Shown piece by piece: positions 18,874-28,156 of a stretch of 64,000 bases of DNA. Position 1 is the first letter of the stretch. The number at the start of each line of letters is the position of its first letter. This stretch comes from an uncultured Methanobrevibacter sp. (lineage in GTDB: Archaea; Methanobacteriota; Methanobacteria; Methanobacteriales; Methanobacteriaceae). Location: assembly GCF_902801725.1 (NCBI RefSeq), contig NZ_CADCJB010000001.1:1-64000 (forward strand). The letters run 5' to 3'. The notes beneath the pieces were generated by a model. The model saw nothing but the letters and a program-made list of their open reading frames with translations, had not been told where the DNA came from and did no database searches. The translations under genes were made by a program, and so were the position numbers.

Positions 18874-18911
18874 ATTAATATTTATTATATTATCATTACA
18901 AATATATAAAT

Positions 18912-19625
18912 ATGAAACTTGGATTTACAACACTGGCACTATTTATGGAACCCAATAACGACATCATCAATCTGGCAAAAAAACATGGATTTGAAATGAT
19001 AGAAATCCTTGGGGAAGGTCCTTTCTACGAAAAGGACAACGGTGAATTTAAGGACTGCGGTCTGGATATTAGAATCCATGCGGCAACAGTTGACATTAAC
19101 ATCGCCAGCTTGAACAAGGGAATAAGAGACGAAAGCGTTAAACAGATGATTCACTGTGGCCAGTATGCAGAAAGCATTAACGCGAAAACCATTACTGTAC
19201 ATCCTGGAATCATTGGCAGAAATGAACCGCACCTTAGAAAATGGGCTTTGGAAATTGCAGTTGAAAGCATCGGTGAGATAATAGACAATACCAATGTTGA
19301 AGTTTCAGTCGAAAACATGCCTGTTCGAGGAAAATTTTTGGCAAATACGGTTGAAGAAATTGAGATGATTCAGGCCGAAACCGGGTGCAGCCTGACAATA
19401 GATACAGGTCATGGAAATACTTGCGGAAACCTTGAAGAAATGTTATCATTAAAAAATATTAGCTATTGTCATTTAAATGATAATGATGGTGTAAAAGATC
19501 AGCATATCACGCTAGGTGAAGGAACACTGGATTTAAATTTACTGAAAAAGATTGATACAGCCATTATCGAGCTAAACAACTTCGATAATATTTTAAAAAG
19601 TAAAAAAGTTATTGAAAACTTATAA
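18912..19625 (+). CDS. Sugar phosphate isomerase/epimerase (TIM barrel, AP endonuclease family 2 fold)
   Basis: 237 residues. Recognisable barrel elements are MKLGFTTLALFMEP, IRIHAATVDINIAS, TITVHPGI, VSVENMP, LTIDTGHGNT and CHLNDNDG...HITLGEGTLD. These supply the metal-binding Glu/Asp/His set of xylose isomerase-like enzymes. The exact substrate is unknown. It is divergent from the padR operon, and its stop codon lies within a TTATAAGTT inverted-repeat element. Confidence 0.75.
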   Translation: MKLGFTTLALFMEPNNDIINLAKKHGFEMIEILGEGPFYEKDNGEFKDCGLDIRIHAATVDINIASLNKGIRDESVKQMIHCGQYAESINAKTITVHPGIIGRNEPHLRKWALEIAVESIGEIIDNTNVEVSVENMPVRGKFLANTVEEIEMIQAETGCSLTIDTGHGNTCGNLEEMLSLKNISYCHLNDNDGVKDQHITLGEGTLDLNLLKKIDTAIIELNNFDNILKSKKVIENL

Positions 19626-19703
19626 CTTATAATTTTTTTTAATTGTTATTAGTTATAACTTATAAGTGATAATTAGTTTTAAGTTATAAGTTATAAGTAA
19701 AAT
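19617..19703. repeat. TTATAAGTT inverted-repeat element between convergent genes
   Basis: The left arm AACTTATAACTTATAA overlaps the stop codon of the isomerase gene. The right arm (AAGTTATAAGTTATAAGT, within 19680-19700) is its reverse complement at 15 of 16 positions. A further palindromic ATAACTTATAA lies between them. The unit is the same as in the palindrome upstream of parA at 9799-9828. It could be a bidirectional terminator or a dispersed protein-binding site. Confidence 0.6.
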
Positions 19704-19718
19704 TATCGAAAAAAATAA

Positions 19719-20513
19719 TTAAAATTCAATTTGAGTAACCTCAAAAATATCCTTTATTACATAATCTGTCTTGTCCATCATTTTAGGAGATACTTCTTCC
19801 TGTTGCTCAATAGTTAATACACTTACATCAGCTTTATTAAATGCAAGCAAGTCATTAAGACCATCACCTACCATCATGACTTTATAGCCACCTTCCTTTA
19901 AAATGGAAACTACTTCACCTTTACCTCTGGTAGAAACGGTTCCATAAGCATTATCTTCGGGAACATCAAGCATATTAGCCAACCTGTTGATGGCTCCCTT
20001 CCTGTCTCCGGATGCAATGTATATTTCTATTCCCCTAGACTTCAAAGTTTCAATAGTTTCAAAGACTCTTGGGAAAAACTTGCCGGCTGAAGTAATGGTA
20101 TATGCAACCTGACCTAAGTCAATGTCAACAATAAGGGCAGAGCCGTTGCACAGTTCCATATGAGGGATCTTTTCGCCCAAAATTTCAAAACCGTCTGTGA
20201 TGTCGGAAATTGTGGTATCCGATTCCTTGTCTAAAATCTCCTTAATTTCTGCCTTAGAAACCTGTTTTGTTGAAAAGCTAACATCGAAATCAATATCGTA
20301 TTCCTTGATAACATCAGAAATTAAGGTGTTTGGATTCAAATTCAAAAGTTTATTGGTATTGAACTGAAGAACAACCAAAGCCAACGAATCGGCTGAATCT
20401 ATTAAATCCAAGGAGTTGATATTTGTAAAAATATCTCCACTGAAAACATCCTTAATGACCCTATACCTTTCAATCAAAGTTCCGGAATTATCAAATACAA
20501 CAGCCCTTTTCAT
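19719..20513 (-). CDS. HAD-family phosphatase related to P-type ATPase cores
   Basis: 264 residues. Motif I is FDNSGT (nucleophile Asp8), the DxxGT form of P-type ATPases rather than the usual DxDxT. Motif II is YIASGDRKGA (Ser/Thr then Asp) and motif III/IV is VMMVGDGLNDLLAFNKADVSV, close to the GDGxND of ATPases. No membrane segments are present, so it is a free-standing soluble HAD hydrolase like the small archaeal P-type ATPase homologues with phosphatase activity. Substrate unknown. It is convergent with the isomerase gene. Confidence 0.8.
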   Translation of the reverse strand: MKRAVVFDNSGTLIERYRVIKDVFSGDIFTNINSLDLIDSADSLALVVLQFNTNKLLNLNPNTLISDVIKEYDIDFDVSFSTKQVSKAEIKEILDKESDTTISDITDGFEILGEKIPHMELCNGSALIVDIDLGQVAYTITSAGKFFPRVFETIETLKSRGIEIYIASGDRKGAINRLANMLDVPEDNAYGTVSTRGKGEVVSILKEGGYKVMMVGDGLNDLLAFNKADVSVLTIEQQEEVSPKMMDKTDYVIKDIFEVTQIEF

Positions 20514-20621
20514 GATTAATAATAGTTAAAAAAAATATTTAAAAGTATTCAAAAAAAACAACTATATAAACCTTGAAAAATAAACTAATATTATTATAAA
20601 TTACGATTATTAGGTGTTTTA

Positions 20622-21992
20622 ATGAGCGTTATTGAAAAATTAAACTCCATTAAAAATGGAGAAATAACAGCTAAAGAAAATGTTGAAGGCTTCATTAAAG
20701 TTATCGATGAAAATAACGAAAGTATTAATGCATTTATTGAATTAAACTATGAAAATGCATTAAAACAAGCAGAAGCTATTGACGAAAAAATAGCTAACGG
20801 TGAAGATGTTGGCGCTTTAGCTGGATTAGTATTTGGTATTAAAGCAAACATTAATGTTGAAGATTTAATCATTTCCGCAGCTTCCAAAACCCTTGAAGAA
20901 TACATCGGAAGCTACAACGCAACTGTCGTTGAAGAAATCCTTGCTGAAGACGGAATAATCATCGGTATTTTGAATATGGATGAATTTGCAGCAGGAAGCT
21001 CAACAGAAACTTCCTATTACGGACCTACCCAGAATCCTAAAGCTATGGGAAGAATTCCTGGAGGTTCATCAGGAGGATGTGCGGCAGCAGTTGCAGCTGA
21101 AATGTGTGATATCTCAATCGGTTCAGATACTGGAGGATCCATCAGAAATCCTGCTTCTCACTGTGGTGTTGTCGGATTCAAACCAACCTACGGTGCAGTT
21201 TCAAGACAAGGTTTGCTTGACTTGTCAATGAGTTTAGACCAAATTGGACCATTGGCAAACGACGTAAGTGGAATAGCTTTAGCATTGAACACTATTGCAA
21301 AATACGATGAAACCGAATGTACAACCTTGGATTGGGACAAACCTGACTTTACCGAAGTATTGGAAGAAACTTCCCTTGAAGGCATGAAAATTGCAGTATG
21401 TAAAGAATTCATCGACGTTACAGATGAAGAAATCAACAAAACCGTCAACAAGGCCATTAACAAATTGGTTGATGCCGGAGCGGAACTTGTTGAAGTAAGC
21501 TTTGACTACATTGACCTTTGTTTACCGACATACTACCTAATCAACTATGTGGAATTCTTCTCAGCAACAAGAAAATATGACGGAAGGGATTACGGTTATA
21601 GAATAGAAGAGGTATGTGGAGACGAAGTATTGAGAAGAATTAAAATCGGTTCACATATTGCGGAAGCTGAGTTCAGTGGTAAATACTACAAACAGGCACT
21701 AAAAGCAAGATCAGTAATCAGGGGAGAAATCACCAAAATGCTTGAAAATGTTGACTTGATTGTAGGACCGACCGTGCCTAAACTTCCTCACGAAATCGGA
21801 GCTGAATTAGAGCCTATGGAAATGTATGCTTACGACATCCTAACAGTAATAGCTAACCTCGCCGGAATTCCTGCAGCAAGCATTCCTGCCGGTGAAGTGG
21901 ATGGCATCCCTGTCGGATTACAAATTCAGGCTAAACCATTAGACGATGAAAAAATCATTAAAGCTATGAGTGTATTTGAAAACACTCAATAA
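20622..21992 (+). CDS. gatA: Glutamyl-tRNA(Gln) amidotransferase subunit A
   Basis: 456 residues with the amidase signature. The catalytic Lys is at residue 74 (VFGIKANI), the cis-Ser in GRIPGGSSGG (residues 144-152), and the nucleophile Ser173 in SDTGGSIRNPAS. GatA frees ammonia from glutamine, and the GatCAB complex uses it to convert misacylated Glu-tRNA(Gln)/Asp-tRNA(Asn). gatB and gatC are not in the window. Upstream is a TATA-like tract followed by TTAGGTG as ribosome site. Confidence 0.93.
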   Translation: MSVIEKLNSIKNGEITAKENVEGFIKVIDENNESINAFIELNYENALKQAEAIDEKIANGEDVGALAGLVFGIKANINVEDLIISAASKTLEEYIGSYNATVVEEILAEDGIIIGILNMDEFAAGSSTETSYYGPTQNPKAMGRIPGGSSGGCAAAVAAEMCDISIGSDTGGSIRNPASHCGVVGFKPTYGAVSRQGLLDLSMSLDQIGPLANDVSGIALALNTIAKYDETECTTLDWDKPDFTEVLEETSLEGMKIAVCKEFIDVTDEEINKTVNKAINKLVDAGAELVEVSFDYIDLCLPTYYLINYVEFFSATRKYDGRDYGYRIEEVCGDEVLRRIKIGSHIAEAEFSGKYYKQALKARSVIRGEITKMLENVDLIVGPTVPKLPHEIGAELEPMEMYAYDILTVIANLAGIPAASIPAGEVDGIPVGLQIQAKPLDDEKIIKAMSVFENTQ

Positions 21993-22015
21993 TTCCTTTT
22001 TTTTTATTGACTTTT

Positions 22016-22037
22016 TTTACACTTGAAATCCACCTCT
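22016..22037 (+). promoter_or_regulatory. Isolated origin recognition box (ORB)
   Basis: An exact copy of the 13-bp Methanothermobacter mini-ORB TTTACACTTGAAA (22016-22028) runs into TCCACCTCT. The 20-mer 22018-22037 matches the outermost origin ORB at 35763-35782 at 18 of 20 positions. It lies 50-70 bp upstream of the CobQ-like gene and far from the origin, so Orc1/Cdc6 may bind here as well. Confidence 0.7.
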
Positions 22038-22086
22038 AAAATTTTATAAATTATCAGGTATAACTAATAAGTAAGAGGTTATTCTT

Positions 22087-23580
22087 ATGACAAAAATCGG
22101 ACTTGCTTATGTTAGTGGAGCTGTTCCAGGATTTGAAGATTTTGGAAACCTTCCAACAGACATTGTTAAAGAAAATGGTCTAGTCAATGGTAATAAAGCT
22201 TCAAAAGAATTAGATGCATTAATAATTCCAGGCGGAACATTAATAGAGTCAAATGACATTAATATGGATTTAAATAGTGAAATTAAAAAAATGGCTCGTG
22301 ACGGAAAACCGATAATCGGAATTTGTGCAGGTTTTCAACTGCTTTCAAACCAAATAGACATCGGCAGAAAATCTCCAGTGCCTATTGTAAAGGAAGGCCT
22401 TGGAATAATAGACGTTAACTTCTCACCACTGATAACAAGCGACAGAGTAAAGGCAAAAGTATTCAACAACTCTTTTTTGGTCAGAAACCAGACAGAAGAT
22501 GTTGACGGATTCCACACCCACACTTACGGTAAAGTGGAAGGGGATGCAAAGCCCCTATTCTATTCACAAGTTCAAAGAATGAATTATGGAGATACCAACG
22601 AAAAAGGGGACTATAACATATTTTCCGGAGCATGCAATGATGATGGAAACGTTATCGGAACAATGATTCATGGCATTCTGGATGAAAATCCGATTCTTGT
22701 AGAAAACCTAAAGGAAGAAATAGGCATACAAAACCTCGAAGACATCTACAGCAGAAATAAGGAAGTGAAAAAATTTCTCCAAAGCGAAGTCGGTATCGGT
22801 ATCGGCATTGAAGTACCTTCCATCAAAGCAAACAGGAAGCCAAAATACCTGATGATTGGAAGCAACGGATCCGACTCTGGAAAAACTTTCATATTGACCG
22901 GTTTGGCGGGTGCCATAAGAAAAAGAGGATATAAAGTGGCTCTTCTTAAAGTCGGCCCTGATGTTCGTGACATCATCCCAGGATTATACCTCACAAAGGG
23001 AAAAATGGAGGATTTCGCTTCAGTAAAGATTGGACATCTCGGATGGCAGGACATTGAGACAACAATAAATCAGCTGAACAATTCCGATTATGATATTGTC
23101 CTTATTGAAGGCGTAATGAGCGTGTTTACAGGACTTCTAAACGAAAAAGTTCCATTTTCTGCAGCTGAAATTGCAATGTCTTCAAAAATACCAATGATAT
23201 TGGCTACAGGCGTTAATAAAGGAGGAATAGAATCTGCAGCAGTCGACATTGTAGCCCATGCAAATATGCTGAACAATCTCGGCGTGGATGTTAAGGCCGT
23301 ACTGCTGAACAAGGTATATAATGAAAGCATATTCGACACCGTTGTTCCATACATAAAAGATAACACCAATGTTGAAAATGTTTTAAAACTTCCAAAATTA
23401 AAATCAGCAGATATGAGAGGATTTATTCCAGAAGTAGAAATAAGATACGAACTGTTTACAGAGCATGCCCTTGATTTGATTGAGGAAAACCTGAATGTCG
23501 ATGAAATTATTAACATGGCATGCGAAGTTGAATTTGAAAAAATCTATTCATTCGATGAAATAAAAAGCAAGGTGATATAA
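22087..23580 (+). CDS. CobQ/CobB-like glutamine amidotransferase with permuted domain order
   Basis: 497 residues in two domains. The class I glutaminase domain comes first (residues about 1-230): nucleophile Cys in PIIGICAGFQLLS and catalytic His in GTMIHGILDE. A dethiobiotin-synthetase/CobQ-like ATPase follows (about 255-480): P-loop GSNGSDSGKTFILTG and Walker B-like VLIEGVMSVFTG. In standard CobB, CobQ and CfbB the ATPase is N-terminal and the glutaminase C-terminal, so this order is reversed. It should amidate a carboxylate using glutamine and ATP; the substrate (corrinoid, F430 precursor or other) is unknown. The next gene overlaps its stop codon. Confidence 0.75.
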   Translation: MTKIGLAYVSGAVPGFEDFGNLPTDIVKENGLVNGNKASKELDALIIPGGTLIESNDINMDLNSEIKKMARDGKPIIGICAGFQLLSNQIDIGRKSPVPIVKEGLGIIDVNFSPLITSDRVKAKVFNNSFLVRNQTEDVDGFHTHTYGKVEGDAKPLFYSQVQRMNYGDTNEKGDYNIFSGACNDDGNVIGTMIHGILDENPILVENLKEEIGIQNLEDIYSRNKEVKKFLQSEVGIGIGIEVPSIKANRKPKYLMIGSNGSDSGKTFILTGLAGAIRKRGYKVALLKVGPDVRDIIPGLYLTKGKMEDFASVKIGHLGWQDIETTINQLNNSDYDIVLIEGVMSVFTGLLNEKVPFSAAEIAMSSKIPMILATGVNKGGIESAAVDIVAHANMLNNLGVDVKAVLLNKVYNESIFDTVVPYIKDNTNVENVLKLPKLKSADMRGFIPEVEIRYELFTEHALDLIEENLNVDEIINMACEVEFEKIYSFDEIKSKVI

Positions 23581-23984
23581 TGGCTCTTAACTTAAGTCCA
23601 GAAACAGGCGTTAAACTTACAAAAAAAGATAGGGCTCATGTTTTAAAAAAGATTAAACAAGGCTGGAAAGCAACTTGTCTGATTCCCGATTATGTATTCG
23701 ATGAAAACGGAAATATACAAATAGCTTCAGATAAAAATCGCAGAATTGTCAGAATCGTCAAGATTCTTGATGACGGAATTCATATAGAAAAAGCATTGAA
23801 AAGCAAAACACTAAGAATTCAATGGAATAAAGTGCTTGCAATAAATAAATCAACAGAAATGAAAAACGGTTTAGAAATTAAAATGAGAGACGGAAAATAC
23901 GTCTCCTTCAGCATTTATAATTCCTACAAATATCAGCAAATAATGGAATTTATTGCAAATTACATAGCTGATAAAGCAAATTAG
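23580..23984 (+). CDS. Conserved hypothetical protein coupled to the CobQ-like gene
   Basis: 134 residues. Its ATG shares a base with the upstream TAA (TAATG), so translation is coupled. It is basic, with no signal peptide or membrane segment. A helical N-terminus (KKDRAHVLKKIKQGWKATCLIP) precedes a beta-rich region of short strands (RIVRIVKILDDGIHIEKAL; GLEIKMRDGKYVSFSIYN) and a final helix, a pattern reminiscent of PH-like or GRAM folds. I do not recognise the family. The coupling suggests it works with the amidotransferase. Confidence 0.65.
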   Translation: MALNLSPETGVKLTKKDRAHVLKKIKQGWKATCLIPDYVFDENGNIQIASDKNRRIVRIVKILDDGIHIEKALKSKTLRIQWNKVLAINKSTEMKNGLEIKMRDGKYVSFSIYNSYKYQQIMEFIANYIADKAN

Positions 23985-24668
23985 CTATTCTTCTAAATAT
24001 TTATTGATAATGTCTTCGCCTCTAAGCAAGACCAAATTATTTTCTTCTGCGTATTTACGAGCGTCAGCAATTGAAGTAGCCTGTCCTGTTTCACCATCCA
24101 TCATCTCACAAACAACACAAACAGGAGTAACACCTGCAAGCTCACATAATGCAAGACCAATTTCAGTGTGTCCTTGCCTATTTTTAACCAATCCATCGGC
24201 TCCCCTCAAGAGACATACATGACCAGGAGATCTAAAAGTAGCTCCAAATTCATCAAATCTTTCATCTTTCATCATTAAAGCCATTTCACTAATTGTCATT
24301 GCTCTGTCATGGTCTGTGATACCAGTGAAAGATTTTCTGTGGTTTGTCCAAATTGAAAATGAGGATCTTTCGTCGTATGGAATATCATTAGGTGCAAGCT
24401 CAGCAAGTTCCGGATAGGTTTCAGTTGCCGCTTTCATAATATCAACCATGAAAGGCAAGTGAATAGCATCACAAAAATCATTGTGTAAACAGTTGCAGAT
24501 TAATCCGCCTGCATCATTTCTCATTGTTGCAATTGATTTAGGGGTTACAAACTCAGAAGCGATAATCATATCAACTTCGCCTTCCCTATCATCATCGTCA
24601 AAAACAAGTACGAATTCACCATTTCTAATAGCTTCTAAAGCTTTATCTAAATTTGTTTCTTGATTCAT
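23985..24668 (-). CDS. ribB: 3,4-dihydroxy-2-butanone 4-phosphate synthase
   Basis: 227 residues, standard length for a monofunctional enzyme. The acidic active-site loop FDDDDREGEVDM (residues about 22-33) and GHTEIGLALCELAG near residue 165 are diagnostic. It converts ribulose 5-phosphate into the four-carbon unit of riboflavin. The leader carries an FMN riboswitch (24725-24849), so expression should fall when FMN is plentiful. An AGGAG site lies a few bases before ATG 24668. ribK (28157) and ribH (58127) lie elsewhere in the window. Confidence 0.95.
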   Translation of the reverse strand: MNQETNLDKALEAIRNGEFVLVFDDDDREGEVDMIIASEFVTPKSIATMRNDAGGLICNCLHNDFCDAIHLPFMVDIMKAATETYPELAELAPNDIPYDERSSFSIWTNHRKSFTGITDHDRAMTISEMALMMKDERFDEFGATFRSPGHVCLLRGADGLVKNRQGHTEIGLALCELAGVTPVCVVCEMMDGETGQATSIADARKYAEENNLVLLRGEDIINKYLEE

Positions 24669-24724
24669 AGTAACACTCCTTATTTACTAGAACCAGGGCT
24701 AAAAATAACTAAATAACTATTTCT

Positions 24725-24849
24725 TCTCTTCCATCCGGACTATCACCGTCGGTTTTGGAATCACACCAAATCAACACTTCCTCGTGCTCGTGGACTTATT
24801 TATCAAAAATCACCACCGGTGGAGAATTTCACTCCGCCCTGAGAACGTA
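24725..24849 (-). promoter_or_regulatory. FMN riboswitch (RFN element) in the ribB leader
   Basis: Read on the minus strand, conserved RFN blocks occur in order: TTCTCAGGGCGGAGTGAAAT, CTCCACCGGTGGTGAT, a variable arm with GAGCACGAGG, GATTTGGTGTGATTCCAA, AACCGACGGTGATAGTCCGG, then ATGGAAGAGAAG. GTTCTC and GAGAAG close the P1 stem. It ends about 55 nt before the ribB start. Between it and the AGGAG site there is no obvious U-tailed terminator, so control of translation is likelier. FMN riboswitches are mainly bacterial, which makes this occurrence notable. Confidence 0.95.
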
Positions 24850-25284
24850 TTAACATAATATATTAATCATATATAAAATACTTTTTGGTGTATTTTTTTA
24901 AGAAAAATTGCATTCGAGAGTATTGGCAGAAATTATTTGATTTAGAACATTGTTCATTTTTCTCCTTTTAATTATTTTCCACAGCATTTTATTAAGTTAG
25001 TGAAATGAATTTTATTTCACTAATAAAGATATGTAAAAAATAACAATCACTTAAAAAAAATCTCAATTCCCCTTATTCTATTGAAGTTAAGAAATATATT
25101 TTTGTTCTATAATGAAAAAATGATTATAAATTTTATATATTAATATCCATATATTTTTATTATATCAGCCTTATTGGTTGATTGTGGAAAAATGTCTTTT
25201 ACGAATGAAAATTTAGCACATGTTGTAAGTGCAACTTTGATTTTAACTGGTAAAGTCTTAGTAAAATAAAAATAGGGTGTAAAT
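24850..25284. other. Divergent intergenic region upstream of the riboswitch and the broken adhesin gene
   Basis: 435 bp of A+T-rich sequence. It should contain the minus-strand ribB promoter just beyond the riboswitch (TATA-like tract near 24860-24885) and the plus-strand promoter of the degraded adhesin-like gene (TATATT tracts near 25130-25165). A 25-codon open frame at 25192-25269 shows no family features. Nothing else was recognised. Confidence 0.5.
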
Positions 25285-28133
25285 TTGAAGAAAAAATTTT
25301 TAATACTCATTAGCTATTTTGCTAGTATTAAGCATAAATGTTGCAAGTGCTGGGGATAATACAACAAAAGAAGTAATTTCTTTAAGTGAAGAGAATACAT
25401 TAGGGGATCCGGCAACGATTGGAACATTTGATGAGCTTCAAAAATATATCGACAAATCAACTACTGGCCAAATTAGTTTAAATAGAAGTTATGCTTATGA
25501 TAGTACAGATAGTGCATATATAACAGGTATAAATATCACTAAAGCCATAGAAATTGAGGGTAATGGATATACCATTGATGGTAATCATACTGCAAGGATT
25601 TTCAATGTCACTGCCGGCGATGTCGTTTTAAAAAATATTAATTTTGTCAATGCTAATGCAACTCTAAACTCTGGTGGTGCCATTTACAACAGCGCGAATA
25701 ATTTGAAGATAATTAATTGTACTTTCAATTCAAATCATGCAAAAGATGGTGGTGCAATATACACTTTAGGCAATATAACAATAGAAGATTCTACTTTTAA
25801 GTCAAATGATGCTTATAATGAGACTAAAGGTAGTAATCATCATGCTGGAGCAATTTATATTAAAGGCAAACAATCCTCTATAAAAAATTCTATTTTTGAT
25901 TCTAATTATGCGAACGTTCATGGAGCAATTTATTTTGAAGGAATCAATCTGACCTTGAATAATTGTTCGTTTAAGTTAAACCGAGCCGGAGGTAGTGGTG
26001 CATTAGGAACAAAAGGAAAATATTTACAGGTAAATAACTGTACATTTGAATCCAACAACGGCACAACTGGTTTTGGTGGAGCTATAAATTCTGAAAGAAC
26101 AAAACTCAACATATCCAACAGTACTTTTAGAGAAAATTCTATTGGAAGTCTATCTGGGGGTGCATTATTTTTCGATGAAAGTGATGTGGTTATTTTTAAT
26201 TCCACTTTCGAACTTAATGATGGAGGACATGGTGGCGGAGCCATTTTTGCCCAAAATTATAATAATATAAAAATTATTGGTTCCAGATTTAAATCAAATT
26301 GTGGTGCTTGGTTTGGTGGTGCAATTAATTTAAACTATGAACAACAACAAGAACCCTTTGAGGGTATATTAAATATCTCTGATTCCATTTTCGAATCCAA
26401 TTATATGGATTTAGATTTAGGCGTGAATGGTGGAGCAATCGCTGCTGGTGGAACTAATGCACATTTATTCATATATAACACTACATTCAAGTCTAACCAG
26501 GCTAAATCGTTGGGTGGAGCTATAGATTCTACCATACCTACAAATATTTCCAATTGTAGATTTGAAAATAATACTGCTAATTGGGGTGGAGCAATAAGTT
26601 ACGATTATAATGATATAAATATCTATGCTTCTAATTTCACATCAAATCAGGCTATTACCATGGATTTACAAGGATTCACATCTGTAGGTAATGGTGGTGC
26701 AATTTATGTAGTTGGAACATCTGCCACTATTTCAAATTGTACTTTTAAATCCAATAATGCTACTTCAAGCGGTGGTGCAATTTTTTCAAGAGGAAATAAT
26801 GCAGTTATTTTCAATACCACTTATGAATTAAATTCTGCAGGTGAAGAAGGTGGAGCAATTTATTCAGTAGGAAATAATGCAGTTATTTTCAATACCACTT
26901 ATGAATTAAATTCTGCCGTTGCAAAAGGTGGTGCAATATATTCCGAGGGAAAAAATGCAACCATCGATTTAGCTTATTTCAATGCCAATAATGCAACCCA
27001 AGGTTCTGCTATAGTAACTCTCGGAATAATCAATGTAAATGAAAACATCACAGGACTTGAATTGGCAACAGGTGTTTATACAGTTAATTTAATTACAATT
27101 GTAGATGCTAACCATACTACTGCTATAAATAGAATGTCCACCATAACTGTTAAAAAGGCAGATTCTTCTGTTAGTGTTGATTCTGTTAAAGCTGTTTATG
27201 GTGAAGAGATTGTTATTCCTATTTCTTGTGAAAATGCAACAGACATTGATTACATTATCATTAATGGTGATGGCATTGTAGTTGCTGAAGGTACTGTTGA
27301 GCCTGGAAAAGACATTAATGTTTATGAGTTGCCTGTTGGTGATTATAGTTAAGGTTACTACTGTCACTGATAATAATCATTCCTCAGTTTCCGCTGAAGC
27401 TAATTTAACAATCAATAAAGCCATTCCAATCATCACAATTCAAGTTGTCGATATTATGTATGGTGAAGTTGAAGTGTTAAATATTACATCCACTGCTCCG
27501 GGAACTGTCAATGTCACAGTGAATGGCATGACTAACACTTTAGAGTTAAACAGTGTATCCAATGGCTTATTGTCTTACTCAATATTGTATCTTTTAAAAG
27601 AAGATCAAAAAGCAACTTGGAACATATATAACTTACCTGTTGGTGAATACCCAGCATTTGCCATATACAATGCTAATGAAAACTATGAAAATGTAAACAC
27701 ATCAGACGTCTTTAATGTAAATCCAATCAAGCCGTCAATAAATATCAAAGTAAATGATATTAATGTAGGAGATACACTTGAAATAGAAGTATCTCTTCCA
27801 GATGATGCAACAGGCATTATTACTGTTGAAATCGACGGTAAAAATTATACTGCTCCAGTTAAATATGGAAAAGCAATTATTCATATTCCGGGTTTAACTG
27901 CAGGAAATAAGGTTGCAAAGATATATTACTCTGGTGACGACCAATACTCACCAATTGAAGATTCAGTTAAATTTAAAGTAAATAAAATTTTACCAACTTT
28001 AAATATTGATTCTAAAGATATAGCTGTAGGTAAAGACGGTAAAATTGTAATAACTCTTCCTACAGATGCAACTGGAACTGTAACTATTGAAGTTGATGGT
28101 AAAACCTATACTCTCTTTTTATTTTTTAATTGA
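25285..28133 (+). pseudogene. Adhesin-like protein gene with two frameshifts and a lost C-terminus
   Basis: A TTG at 25285 behind GGGTG starts the signal peptide (LKKKFLI), but the hydrophobic core (SLAILLVLSINVASAG) is in another frame. One extra base lies between 25304 and about 25318; the C at 25306 would explain it. The main frame then codes about 670 residues of beta-helix repeats (GGAIY, NCTFKSNN) and the first Ig-like domain. It stops at 27350-27352 after VGDYS, where loss of one GT from a presumed GTGT gives a second shift. The sequence resumes as VKVTTVTDNNHSS, with further Ig-like domains (EVSLPDDATGIITVEIDGKNYT) to 28133. There it ends mid-domain (GKTYT then LFLFFN), without any cell-wall anchor. 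Probably non-functional. Confidence 0.8.
26792..26916 (+). repeat. 47-bp perfect direct repeat within the beta-helix region
   Basis: Bases 26792-26838 recur exactly at 26870-26916, a period of 78 bp or 26 codons. The unit encodes GNNAVIFNTTYELNSA. In-frame duplication or deletion by recombination is possible and would change the number of beta-helix rungs. Confidence 0.85.
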
Positions 28134-28156
28134 ATTTATTGTTAAAATTTCAATAT

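Noticed and set aside
25192-25269. 25-codon open frame upstream of the broken adhesin-like gene
   Set aside because: Too short, no recognisable motif, and inside a promoter region; not supported as a gene.
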